A stretch of 64,000 nucleotides of DNA from Callaeas wilsoni. Lineage: Eukaryota > Chordata > Aves > Passeriformes > Callaeidae. The first letter of the stretch is position 1; every line of letters begins with the position of its first letter. The stretch is taken from NCBI GenBank assembly GCA_013398955.1, contig VWPU01012750.1, positions 186,001 to 250,000 of the forward strand, written 5' to 3'. Positions 10,961-24,600 of this stretch are shown here, piece after piece. A program made the translations under genes and the position numbers. The notes beneath the pieces were generated by a model. It did no database searches. It saw only the letters and a program-made list of their open reading frames with translations, and was not told the origin of the DNA.

Positions 10961-13900
10961 GATTTCTGTCGGAAATGAGATAACGGCCCACAAGTGAAAT
11001 GCCCTCAAACGCTGATTGAAAAGCTCCCAATGTTTTGATAACTCCAGCGTTTCTTGTAAAGTTTCTGCTCTTTTAACTTTCTCCGACAGTCAAGTAATGA
11101 AAAAGCTGATAAAATTGCAGGAAGGGCTTATATTTATAGTTTTTGGCACTGGAGAGAGATGTGTAAGTCTGCTAAGTGGGGTTTTAAATTAAGACCAGAA
11201 AATGGAATTATAGGACAAAAGTTTAAAATTTAGTGCTGAAGATGACCCTTGTTTATTACATAAGACAATTTCCTTTCCAAGAAAAATTTTGAGTATGTGC
11301 TGAGAAAGTAAGACAAATTGTTGGAAAAGACAGAATAACCTGTTACTCAAAACTGTAAAGCTATTGATTGTTTAAAAAGCTGAGTGTTACCAGTTAGTCA
11401 GAAAACTGTGGGAGTTTCTAAAATATTTTAAGAGCTCTAGCCTCCAAAAAGTAATTATAAGTGGTGCTTTTGGTTTTATCCATGTTAGATTTTCCCCCTC
11501 TAATTGCAGAACACTAGTAGTTACCAGAGACAGATGCAGATATTTTACAAGTTGAGAAATGTAACAGAAAAAGTATATGATGCATGCTGAAGCAAGATTT
11601 CATGTCAAGGGAAATAGCAAATGTTCTTAGTCTTGCCTTCAAAGTACTTGTCAAAGCTTTCAGAAGGGTTATGCTGCTTGCTCCTTCACTCTACTTCTGC
11701 AGATGGAGCACAGCATTTAATATTTTCCTGCTGTTTCTTAAGAAAACTGTGTCTGGAAGTGGTTTAATAGCTGTTTGTGATAAAAAAGTCTCCTTTAGTA
11801 TAACTAAAGTGTTTGCAAACATTAAAGATGTGTCTATATGGGAGCTAATAGACTTCATCTAGATACAAACGTTCTTGCTCACTATTGTATAACATTCTCC
11901 TTGAAGGTAGCAGTTGGTACCAGTGATGAATTTGTGCTGTGCTGCCTGCATCAGTTTACCTCAGGAATGTCATTAATGTGCCCTGACAGTGGTTCCAGGT
12001 AGCAGAGTGGACATTTACCATGGAGCATCCAACGTGCTGCAATTTCACAGCTTGCTAACCACTAATCTCTAAGTACAGAGAAGTCCACTTGTATAAAGTA
12101 AAATCACAGTGAAATTACAGTCTTTTACATTACTTTTCAAAGTAGCATCTCATTATATGCTGTAAAATACATGACCAGTGTTTCAGAATGTCTTACAGCT
12201 CCACTTAAATATCTATCTGGTATACTCTGCATCTGTTTGTCTTATCGGTAATCAAAAAGAAAAAAAAACCAGCAGCACCCCTCACCCTGGGGTGAATTTT
12301 GCTTTTCCTTGTGAGTAGGTATCACAACATATATATAAGTCAGCCTATCTGTGCTTTTTTTCCCCCTAAACATTTAAGTAGTGATCATCGTGTCTCAAAA
12401 TGCAGCACAGTCAAATTATGTCAGTCTTGTGAAAAAATGTACCTGAATGTTTTGTAGCTTTACATAACCAAGTTGCAGCTTAGTAATATTTTGAGAGATT
12501 AGCTGCAAGGCTTTAAAGTTTCTCAGTGGTGAATTCTGAGGAGACAAAAGGAGCAGTACTGTCAAAGCATATGGCTGGCTACTGCTGGTTTCTGTGGGAA
12601 CACAATTTGAAGTGTCTTTGGAAATCTGGGTTGCTGTGTCTAGATCAAATTGTTAATCACCTCCAGTGCTTCTGACTCTGGTCATGCCAGACAGACTTAC
12701 AGGACCCAAATCTGTATGCAGAACCACCTGAGTGATCCAGCAAGAGTCAGTAAAGCAGAATATGTTTTCCATTTAGTTGCAATAGTTCCTAACAGTGATT
12801 CTCTACAACTTGAAAAAGATCCCAAGTTCCTCGTGACTGATCAAAACACCCACGATCCCAAAAATTATTGTTATGGTTGTGCTTCTGGTTCTCGGTCAGA
12901 TTGTCTTTTGTGATAGTCTGAGACTTAAAAAAGTTCCTCCAGCTAAATATTTCAAGTTAATTTATACTACGGTGTTCTTTTGTAATCAGATATGTGTTAG
13001 TACCATGCCAAGAAATTAAACAAATGACTATCCAGCAGTGGCTCCTCCATGATGAAATTTGAGAAGCTGTAGCTTCATATTGTATGTTCAACACGGCTGT
13101 ATTCATAAAGAAGTTACATGATTGCAAAGAGCTACTTACTAGAAAAGAATGAGAATACAGCTTTCAGCCTGAGCTTGACTTTCTCAAACAGCTGGGGGAC
13201 CTGCCAGGTGCAGTATCTTCCTCAGACTTTTAGCCTCAGTAAAACTCAAGACTTTGTTAGACATCTGTTTATACATTTGAGCCTTTCCTCCAGAAATATT
13301 TAGAAGAGTCAAAGTGCAAAAATGGAAAACTTAAGCTTTCTGCAGAATAAAAAAAAATTATGACTAAAATGTGTACAGTTTAATTTACAGGTGCAATGAT
13401 GTATTCCAGATATCTCAATGTTTTGCTGTGGGAGACAAAATATGGGCTGGATAAAGTTTTGTATGCATTCAGTGGCTCCATAGTGGAGCTCCATTTTTTC
13501 TTTGCATTTGAAGTTGAAATGGCATGACAGTTTTGTAACGCATCTTTGCATTGGTTCTGTTTGAGAGGATTGTGAAGAGAGTGTTCACTGTAAATCAGGA
13601 AAGAAAAATCCCTATTTTATGTGATTATGTCACTGGGACAACAATTTCAATGTGGCTAGTAGTAGCTGTCACTCAGTTCTTTCAAGGTTGTGTGTTTCTT
13701 TAGAAAATTATTTTCCTGGCAGCTACAGATTCTTACTACATGTACTCTGAGCACAGTTGAATGGTTACACTGTCTCAGGTTTCTGTTCTGTTGTTTTTTT
13801 GTTTTTTTGTTTTTTTTTTTTTAAATTAATTCCAAGCAGTTGTTTTGTTTTACTGCAATATGCTTATTTTTCCAGATACTTAATAAATAGTATTTAAGAG

Positions 13901-15640
13901 GAAAGATGCTGCACATTCAGCAAATAAAATACAGTGTGAACACTTTTAAATATAAGACCACCTGGAAATTCAAGGCAGCACATGCACAATACACAGAGGA
14001 CTCCAGTTATTGTGTAGTAAAGACGAAGTGATTGTGACTTATTTCTCCCTATATTTATACTATTCACTGAATTTCACATAGCATATGTGAGAAATATCCA
14101 GGACATACCTTATTACTGATCTCATATGGATTTGCTCTGTGATTTCAGGATATGTAAATCCTAGTCCTGTTGAGCCAAAACATGTGTTTGATATTTCTGA
14201 TTACAAGCTCAGCTTCATCTCCGTTGTCAAGAAAGGGTTACTTTTGATTCATGCTCTAGATCGGGACTTAGAAAACTAGAGGTTAAATGTTTTTGTTGTG
14301 TTCCAGACAAGTTGCATAAACTTGAGAAAATAATTTATATCCCTCTGTTCCTAAAGCATATAATTTTTAGAAGTGTGGAAAGCCCAGTATTTTCATAGCT
14401 GACAAAGCCATCACCAGGAGGGGCTCAAATCCCTGGTGACAGACACTGCAGAAAAATGGATTTGTAACTTAGGAATCCTGTCCTTCAGAACACTAAAATA
14501 TCCTGGACAAAGTGAAATAAAACATTTCAAAGGCAATTGTTCAGTCTGTGGAAACAGAAGAGTTACCTCGTACCATTTTATCCTGGACCATATGTATCCA
14601 ACTGTGTATAACTGAATCTTTTCCAGTTCCACGTGGACCCAAACCACTGTGTACAAATGGGATTAAATAAACAACTAATATGTATACATAGCTTCCACTT
14701 TTTTTTTTTTTTTTTTAAATCTCCAGTGGTATTTTGGATGCTATGATTTCTTTTTTTTAGTGCAAGATTCTATTGAGTTTAAATTGTTTAAAATTGGGAT
14801 GTTAGAACAGCTTTCTGTTGCTGTCAAGAAACTGATCAAGATGCCAGATTGGGTATGATCTGTTCTGATCTGAAATGACAGAATATTCAATCCTATAGCA
14901 CTTTGGAAGAATGATCTAGTATTTTCCCAGAAATTCTAGATTATCAGTGAAAGTTTCAGATGCTTTTAAAAAACTTATTCCCATAAAAATTTTGTTCCTA
15001 GCAAAAATTATAGGTGCTACTTCTGATTCAACAATGGTCCTATTTCATATCAAATTCTACCAGATACTTGTTAAGCCCATTGGATTTCTCTTAAACCACT
15101 TTCTCTTTAGGACATTTTAATATAGATCCCTGGTATATTTGTAAAATAGCAAGGGGAGAAAAGGGGGTTTGGGTAGTCATTGGAAGTGGGAAGTAACACC
15201 ATGTAAAAGTGATTCTCAGAGGAAGAAGGAAGGAAGGAAGATAACACGGATTGGAGGGTGTTGGTTTGACTTGACTTATACAATTTGAAGAAGTTACGGG
15301 GCAGTTTCCACACTTACGGAGTATATTGCACTTAACATTTTTCAAAGCTGTCCTCCTGTTCTGAGCCAGAATTTATGCTAATGAAGAATAATTGTCTCTT
15401 CAGTCATGTTTCCCCCTCTAGCTTCATCTTACAGGATTTATTTTTCAACTAAAGATAAGTCAAAGTTCACGCAGCTCTTTTCTGGGAATTGTTGTGGAGA
15501 AAACGTGACAAAACAATGCTGAGTTTGTTTTATCATTCCAAACAAACCACTTCTAAGATCTCAGTGACACTAAAATATTAGAATAAAATGAAATGGACTG
15601 CAAAGAGGCACGCAGCATATACACATGAGAAGCCAACAGA
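10961..15640. other. Intergenic region between DPP4 promoter and GCG 3' end
   Basis: Nothing resembling an exon was found on either strand. Poly-T runs occur near 13795-13822 and 14699-14716. The small ORFs (11584-11862, 14411-14656 and others) have no family motifs. Regulatory elements may be present but cannot be recognised by eye. Confidence 0.55.
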
Positions 15641-18600
15641 AAAGAAGCTTGAAAAAATTTATTTAAGGCTATCATTTAATATCCTTAAAGCTTAGCCTTT
15701 TTATAACAAAGGTTTTAAGAGGGATATTCACTTCTCAGGCATTTGTAACTGCCAGCCCCTTATGAATAACACTATAATTGGTGATTGAATAATTTGTGTG
15801 TAGAAGGAAATTTTTTAGAAAAATAATTTTATCCTTAAATATAAATGGAGTTACTTTAGTCCTAATAAATGGAAAATATGAAGTTATTGAACTTTCACAG
15901 TCTTAAAGCTGTCAAGAAAACCATCCCTAGACAACAGGTTTTCCATATATAAACCTTTGGCAACACTAAACTATAGTACAATTATTTCCTGGCATGCAAG
16001 GTGACATAGCTTTGTTACACCAAATGTAATGACAGAATACAGATTTCAGAATCTCTTAATAACTGGCAGTTGATGAAATGAAGATCTTCATTTATCCCAT
16101 TTTATTCTGCATTTTTACTGGTATTCTTCCAAAAGGTCTCTGGGGAAAAGAAAAAGAAAAAAAGCAGCAGCAATTAGGAAATATTCTGAGTCTCCCAAGA
16201 TTTATGAAATATGTGTAGAACATATTTTTTCTGTTTAAGAGTGAGCAGATGTTAGTTCCACAGACCTCTCAATTCCTCTCTCTAATAACAGATTGAAAAC
16301 AATTATTCCTAAAGGAAAAGCATTTTAGTAGTTTCTAATAGATTCTTTTCCTAAATTGTTTGTTTCAATGCTGAACTACAAACACAAAAATAGTAACATA
16401 TTAATTAAAATGGTATTTTAACTACACCTTCTAATTTTTTTGAGACAATATTGGTTGTTTCAGATTTCCAAAATCAGCTAGTTTTTTTGGGTGCTTCAAT
16501 AATACAAAGGGGATATCCAACATTTTAAAAAATCTGGCCACTCACATGTGTCTTGAGTTGACATTTAATTATTTTTTAAATGCTTTTTTAATTTTAACAA
16601 ATAATTCCCAGATATTAACCTGTTCACAGAGCTCATTTAGGAAATGCTGCTTTGCCTACGTACAGGCAAACTAGAGCAGGGTTCCTGAACAGTCACCTGT
16701 CAGGAGCTCAGATTACAGCACTGCTCCCTAATGACAAGCCACATATTAAGGCAGTGTCTTATATCACAGTCTTTACAGAATAATCGATTTGGTGTAGCTT
16801 TACCAATAAATATTCTGATTTTATAATGTCCATGCAAAGCAAAGTTTTATTTTTCAATAATTTAATATGACCTTACTTCTGGTAACATTCAGTGGCAAAA
16901 CCACTCTCAAGTTAAATAGGAAAATTAGAGAGGTTCACTATTGATAAATTCAAATAATATTTGGAACGAGTTCCATTTAGTGTCTTATCCTTCATCTGTC
17001 TGTAACAAAGTTTGCAACATAGTACAGATACATCAATAGCTAAGAGAAAAATTAGTAGTATTTTTCCTAGATGTGACAAACACATTTTAAATTTCAGTAT
17101 AATAAGAATAGTATAAAATTCAGGCACCTTTGGGTAACTTTTGTATTAATTAGCCATTTTAGGAACTCTTTGGCAGCCATGTCATCAAGGACTTTGTTGA
17201 TATCACTCGTGAAAGTGCCATCTGCATGTCTTCGACCCATTTCTTCAGCCACAAGAGCTTTTTCTGGGAAACTTCAAAGGTAAGAAATTATCAACAATGT
17301 GCAGATCAAAATAAACAAACCATTTCAAAGGGCCTTATTACAGGATTCTAATAGACTGCGCATTCCCTGTGGTTTTAAGGACTTAAGGGTTGAGCCTGAT
17401 GTTATGGCTCAGTATAGCACCACGCGTGTCAGAACATCTTTTGAGGCATTATTTTCAAAACAGACAGCTGTTCCTTCCGGGGAGCCTAAGCTCCTCTCTA
17501 GCAGTTTTGAAAAAGCCATACATGCAAAAATATATCTCAGTCTGCAATGTCTATGCCGTGTAGATTAGGCATCAGTATATTTACTGATATAAATAATTGT
17601 TCTTTAAGAAATACCACTACTAAAACATTACAGTCAAATTTTCATACTTTTTTCTGTTTTATTTAGACATAAGAGCTATTTATTTACTTAAAATTATATT
17701 GCATAAGAATTTAAGTATTAAGACCAGCAATTTATTTTTTGCGGGGGGTGGTTGAAATAGCTCACTTAAAGCACCTGTATAAAGCCTATGTGCTGGTTTG
17801 ATGTAAAATCATAGAATGTTGCATTTTATAGTTAGAATCAGATCCTGATTCTTGTTCTATTATTTTTTGACTGCTGGAAAACCAGTATATCAAAACCAGA
17901 GTTTGATTTAGAAAACTTTCCTCTCTTGTTTCATCCCATCAAATATAGGAAGATTTTGATGGGTTTCATTAAGGTGGGCTGATGCTGAAGCACCGTGGGC
18001 CCCGGATCCAATGACAGGCAGACTGGTTCGTTTCAAGGAAGGCTATATACAAGTTCAACCACAAACTGTACTAAATACTGGAAAGCAGAAGGGTTGTCTA
18101 CAATTAATTGCCCATCTAGGTTTTTCAGTTCAGTTGAGGTTGTATTTCTCTCAAATGGATACAGAAACACCCTATTTCTGCTTATGAAAATAAAACATGA
18201 CATAAAAACAAGCGGAAGTCTGAACACAACTAGGAAGGGGAACCAGCTTCTCCCTTCTCTAGATAGCTGACCTAATTCATTTAACTCTGTTTTTTTCAGG
18301 AAATTGTCAATATTTACAAAACTTACGTTTACCTATTTAGTCTTCCTTAACTACAACACACAATCTTGTCTTACAGATTGTATTTTATTATTATTTATTA
18401 GTATTATTTTTATGTGATGCGAGAGACTTACATAGTACTTTACAGCTGGTAGAATATATAATCAGAGGATGAACTGAAATCCCTGCCCCAAAGAGCTTAC
18501 AGTCTAAAGGCACAAATAAGTACAGAAGAGTTAAAAGGTGGGGAGAGGCAGCTGCATGGCACTCCTAACCATGCGGAGTTGGAAATAGATGAGCAGAAGG

Positions 18601-21600
18601 TGCCTGCAGGAGGCTGAAGGCAATGCCATTCTAAGTGTGAGACCATCATGGCAAAAGATGTAAAGTCATGAGGGACTACATGAAGTGAATAGGGTAGAGA
18701 AATCTGCAGTGAGTATGTGGAGAACAAGATAGAAATGAAAGAAGTCATAGGTGGGTAAAACCATTAGTGGAGCATTGTGTCCAGGGGACTGCAAACCATA
18801 GCAAAAGAATCAGAGGCATCTTAGAAAGGAAGATAAGTTATAGCAAATGATAGTTTTTATCGCAGCAGCAGCTGGGGGAGACTCTGAGAAGCATGGGAAG
18901 AGGAAAAGAAGTTATTAGTTACTGCTGGGACTGATCATCAGCACATGGAGTACACCTGATGACATTGGTGAAAATGTAATCTTGGAAATATTGCAGAGGA
19001 AAAGATGGACTGTAAAATGAAAAAAAGAGAAGGCAATTTAAGATAACACTGACTTGAATAATCTCAATCATAGTTAAGGAGACTGTAAGCAATGTTATGT
19101 GAAGGGGAAAAGGTAGTAGTTAGAGGACGAAGGTCCGGTTTAGTTTTAGATGTGTTGACCTTAAATAAAACTTGACCTTTTAGAGTGTAACAGCATACTG
19201 AACAGGTTTTAATCTGTATTTGAACTTAATAATGTAAAGTGGTAGTCTATTACCAACAGAATATCTTCTAATACAAAAGAAAGACATGAAGTACAGCAAG
19301 AATGATCAAAACCACACTAAAGTTTCATCAGACATGATTTCTCACCCCAAATGCAAGGCAAAATTTAATAATAGGAATGGATGGATTCTTACTCTCTTCT
19401 TCCTCGGCCATTCACTAACCAAGCAATGAACTCTTTGGCAGCTTGACCTTCCAAGTAAGAGGTGATATCACTGGTGTAGGTGCCTTCAGCATGTCTCTCA
19501 AATTCAGCGTGACGCTTGGAGATTGCATTGCTGAAAGAAGAGCAATACTAGGAGCAGACTGCATAAGAATTTAACTTTTTAACAATCTTTATTGATTGCC
19601 AGACTAGCATTTCTATAAGAGAGAAGGGTTCTTTTTGCACCTCAAATTGATCTTGATATATTTTTTCTTGATATGTTTTGGTTCTGAAGGTATTGCCTGT
19701 ACTATGCAATACAGTTTTGTGCAGAGATTCCTGAACTAGTTCTGGACATCTCAGTTCAGGTGTGGAAAGCAATTACAGCTGTATTGGAATGGTCTTTTGC
19801 TAGACTGATTAAGTATGAGCAAGAAACTGTATTATATTATACAGACATGCTTTTTGTTACCCTTTGTTAAATGCTCCTCCTACCTTCACCTTCATTATTT
19901 CTGAGCCAAACTATTCAGACTTAATTCCTTTCAAATTTACGTTTTTGAGTTGTTTTATGAACAGCTTTTTAATCATCACTCTGACCAAGTCATAATCTCA
20001 GAAAACCTTCCAGCCTGATCAACTCCATCTTATTAAAGACATTTATCTCCTCCCTCCCTCCCTCCACCTCATTGTGGTTCTTTATCTGATATAACACAAA
20101 ATTCTGTTACAGTGGCTCTTGGGAAGGCAAACTGCACTGAGAAGTAGATATATTATGGAATATTTTCCATGAATAAATTCCCTAGCATTTCTGTTTCAGA
20201 ATTTGCTAATTTCCACCCAAATCTAGCTCTTTCTATTATTTTTTCTACTTGGGATGTCACCATTCCTCCTAATTTAGTACCATCTGCACTTTTCATCAGC
20301 ATGCTAACTAGAGTTGTTTGGAACATTTTTAATGAAATGTTAATTTTTTTGAGATATGCTGTTTCAATGAAGCGGAAACATTATTATGAATTTGTTATTA
20401 ATATTGACAGTGTGAACTTAAGGTCTTTGTGATTTGGGCTATCCTTTTTGGATTTTCTGACAAGAGAAAGAATTAATATAGGTATTTTCATCTGTTTTGC
20501 AAAAACACTTGCTCAATTTCTCCTTTATTTATTTAAAATTTCCAATCTCTCTAACCCTTTCCCAAAAACACAGTCAAGAAACAGAATCCTGGCCTTCAGC
20601 AGGTCTTGTGCTCTTCTTTCTGTAATAAGTGGTTTGTGTAACATGGGACTGACTGCTGAGGGCTGAACATTGCATCATGTTTAATCAGCTCTCTGCAAGT
20701 TTTCCTGGCCGCCTTCCTTTCACTAATCTTCTCACTGGTTTTTTATTCTTCAACATAATGTATTTGGTTTTGTTTTCTTTTTTCTCTTCAGCCTTTTTCT
20801 ATACCAAGCTTTTATGTTATTCTCTACTCTCCTTGATTACTTGAAATGTGCTTTCCTGGAAAGTGTTCTCATCCTGTTGCATTCCTTGCATCCACTGCAT
20901 ATAGCTATAGAACACAGGTACAGGAATAAATAACATAGAGACATACTCTCCTTGTAAAAAGCAGGTGTGAAATAATGTATTTGACTGATATTTCTTTGAC
21001 TCTGGTAACATTGTAAAAAATACTAGTTGTTTTCTTTCTTCTTTAAGTAAAAATGAGCTCAAACTGGTTTTGAATAACAAGTTGTGACAAATAGGATACC
21101 TTGAGAGCTGGTCAGGGACTTTGTCATTTTCTTTGTCCTCCTGTCCTTGTTGGCTGTAGTGAAATTGCACAATCATTAGATCATTATTACCAGTACACTG
21201 TAGAGCCTGCATAAGCCTTTATTGGTTATTATTTAAATATTATGATAAACCCCCATGACTAATAGATGAATATCATATTCATTATATTTCAGAAATATGA
21301 ATTTAAATTATTACAATGTGTAGAAATTTTTACTTTTTACTTTAAAGACTTCCACAGAGATTTAAAATAATTAATATAATACATTTTTTGATTCTTTTTG
21401 GACAGATTTTCTCTAGAATACATGACTGACACACATTTACATTATTCTTGCTCTCAGCTTGTTAGCTTGAGTTTAATCAAAGTATATTTGAAAAAAACCT
21501 TAAACTTAGAGTGGTGATACTGGTAAATTATCCAGTGGTCAACAAAACTTAAACTTCAGCTCCCTTTTCACTAATGAAACATCAGGCTTAGATTATCCAT

Positions 21601-24600
21601 AGATAGGAAAGTTTTGTTAAGGCCTAATGGCCCAGAATTATACATTATATTTATATCTCTTATTCGTATTGAACTTAATTCATTCACTGAGACAATCTGC
21701 CTCAAACAGGCTGAGATAGTCTTTTTAGGTGGCATCTCAGATTCTACACTTTGATTTAGCCAAATCCTTTTGACTGATTTTGCATATGCTTGTCATTTCT
21801 AATAATATATTATTATTCTGTTAATGGCTAGACTTGATGATCTTAGAGGTCTTTTCCAACCTAAATGATTCTATGATTGTATATATAAATGTTCCTCAAG
21901 TACAAGTTCCTTTACTTATTTGGGGATTATCCATGGTCTGGGATGGGAAGCTGATACCAAGGAACTGAATTTGCTAGATTTTTGGCTGTTTCTGTGTGTG
22001 GAGACCTGTATCAATGTGGCCAAAATGCTTACCCGTTTCTTTTAGTGCTCATTAACCATTGCACAAAGTCCTGAGCTCGTCTATTGTCCAGGTACTTGGT
22101 GTAATCACTGGTGAATGTGCCTTGTGAGTGACGTTTCACTTCATTCAGCTGTCTAGATTCATCTATTGGTTCAGAATGGGAAGCTTTGAATGATCTGTGA
22201 AAAGTTTAGACCTTGTTAATCGGCAGTGGTTACAGTACAGTCTACAGGTGCATTGATTTTTCTTTTAACGACACTATTTTTTACTCTCACAAAGTGAAAG
22301 CAAGTGGCATTTTGATCATTAGCTGTCTGGTACAAGGAATCTGTATAGTAGATTGGACACTGCACAATTATGCAGTCTTCTTGGATAAATAAGGTAGCTA
22401 TTGTTTTAATATCCCAAAGTTCTGTGCTATGCTTTGCAATAGTAAAAAACCTGTCAATTTCAATGGCAGATCAAGTACTGCGTAAAGCTATCTTTAAATC
22501 ATAGTATGTTTGGCTTCAAAGTGTAAGAAAACAAAGTTCAGGCCAAGTATTTGTAAAAGTTTGGTCTAAAGAATTTACCTTGATTTCTCCTCTGTATCCT
22601 GAAGAGGATTTTGCAAGCTGCCTTGAACTATCATTAGAAGGAAACCAGCAACAAAATAAATGCTTTTCATTTTCATTGCCTGTCAAAACAGAAATAAGGC
22701 AACAAAGAAAAGGTTATAATGTTTACATATGTCTGAATCAATTACATCGAAAAGAGACATTCTTAATGCTGATCTAAACTTGAAGATATATATAAAGAGC
22801 CTGCTAGGATGGGTTCCATGTCCAGTGGATGACGTTTTAGGGCCTTGGGTAGGCATTCGAAAGATGTAGTCTCTGATCCAGTCTTTAGGCTCTAGTCTGT
22901 ATTCTAGAATGCAAGGAGAGCTGAGAGCAACTGCATCCTCACTGTCTTTTGCAATGTGAGGATAAAGGTCTGTTCTCTCCTTTTCTCTGTGTCCTGCTGA
23001 TGGCAAGCACTAGATCTGTAACATTGTTCTACTGCAAGACTGGGGCAGCTCCCCATTCTTTCTTTCTCACAGAAGCCGCAGTGAGTTCACATCAGGAAAA
23101 TGTCACTGGCAATAATTTCCTCATGTACTTGGGCTGATACTTGTGTATTTGAAAAAGCCCTTCTGCCATCCACGGCATTTTCCTATGGAAGCTTATGATA
23201 CAGGCTGAAAAACAAAGGGAGATAGGACACATGAGTGCCTTGAAGTAAAGTGGTAGCAAAGTAAGTCCCAGTCAAAAAACACCCTCCCCACTAAATGTAG
23301 CCTGTACCCTACTCCTGTGGTTCCACTGCAGGAGTTACTTTCAGATATAAAATAAGGCAGTCTGAGTGAAAATATGTATCTTCTCTATTGTAATGCCTTG
23401 TCACAATAGCCTGAATTTAAATATGCCATGGGCTGGAGGAAGTCTTAGAAAATTATGAGGGAACGATGTGTAGCGAAGGTGCAGATTACTCCAGTTTGAG
23501 ACTGCAATGCAAATGAGGGGGCTATATGAACACCTCTGAAAAGGTAATCTCCTGCATCAAAAATCTTACTGCTGTAGGACTTCTACTCTGCCCCAGTAGT
23601 CTGCCCCTTCATAGCAGATTTTTTTTTTGAAACCTGTTTCTTCCATCTGTTTTAAAATAACTTATGGCTGGAGATGCAAAGCTTGATTGTTGGCAGGCAT
23701 TTTACCAATGGTTAGGAAGAATATATTGCTACTGGTACTTTGTGAGGCCTGATTTTTAAGAGAATCTTACTGCATAATACGACTATTTTACTAGAATACC
23801 TCAGTAGCAGTATCAAAATACTTGAGGCAATCAAAATCTTAATCAAATATTGATCAAACCCAGGAAAATAAATACATAACTATAATATTTTCTGATGGAT
23901 TTTACTATTAAGCAATGGAGTCAATTTCCCTCTCTCCACCAGAAGCCACTGCCAGTGTTGCTCATTTTTTCATCAGTGTCTGGAGACTCGTTTCTGCCTT
24001 GCGCAATGTCCTGGTATATAAGATTTGATCCCTTCATTGAACATACCCTGCTATAGTACCAACATTTACCACAGTGGTCATGTAGTCAGTCTTACTAAAA
24101 CCCTAACTATAGTACTGAACTCTGTTTTCACTGTTTCATTTGGAGCTGTAATTTGGTGGTGCAACACTGACATCCAATGTTTATCTCAAAGAATGCATAA
24201 TTTCACATTTCATAGGCTTCTAGTGATGGAAAAAAGTTCTGCCTGTTCTTTGGGAAAGGATTCTCTTGTGGTCGTTTCAAAATGGTTTGATTGACCCCTA
24301 TGGAAGCTGATGCGGCTGTAAATGAGTTAACCGGGACTTGGACACCAGGTAAAGTCTGGCTATTACACCATATAGAAGTAAATTTGCGCTGCTTAATATT
24401 CCCAGTTTACAGCTGTCTGCAGCTTTATTAAACTGCAATCCGGATTAGCCATAAACCCAAGTCACTGAGGTGGAATGAAATATCCAACACCAAAAGCTTT
24501 TCTTCTACATAAAACTTATTAAAAAGTAATTGGAAGTCACTGTGGTCAGTAAGGAGATATGCAGTGATTTCAGTTTATCTTGGCTCTAACTCTAATGGCT

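Noticed and set aside
10213..10983. 256-codon plus-strand ORF over the DPP4 promoter
   Set aside because: Pro/Ala/Arg-rich reading of a CpG island and the 11-base repeat, antisense to DPP4 exons 1-2; open only because GC-rich DNA lacks stops.
16101..16106. AATAAA as the GCG polyadenylation signal
   Set aside because: Only about 10 bases past the stop codon; would give an unusually short 3' UTR, so a downstream copy is preferred, though not excluded.
20817..21212. 131-codon minus-strand ORF as a separate gene
   Set aside because: Only the [10 protein letters not shown].. part is coding; it is GCG exon 4 with intron sequence on both sides.
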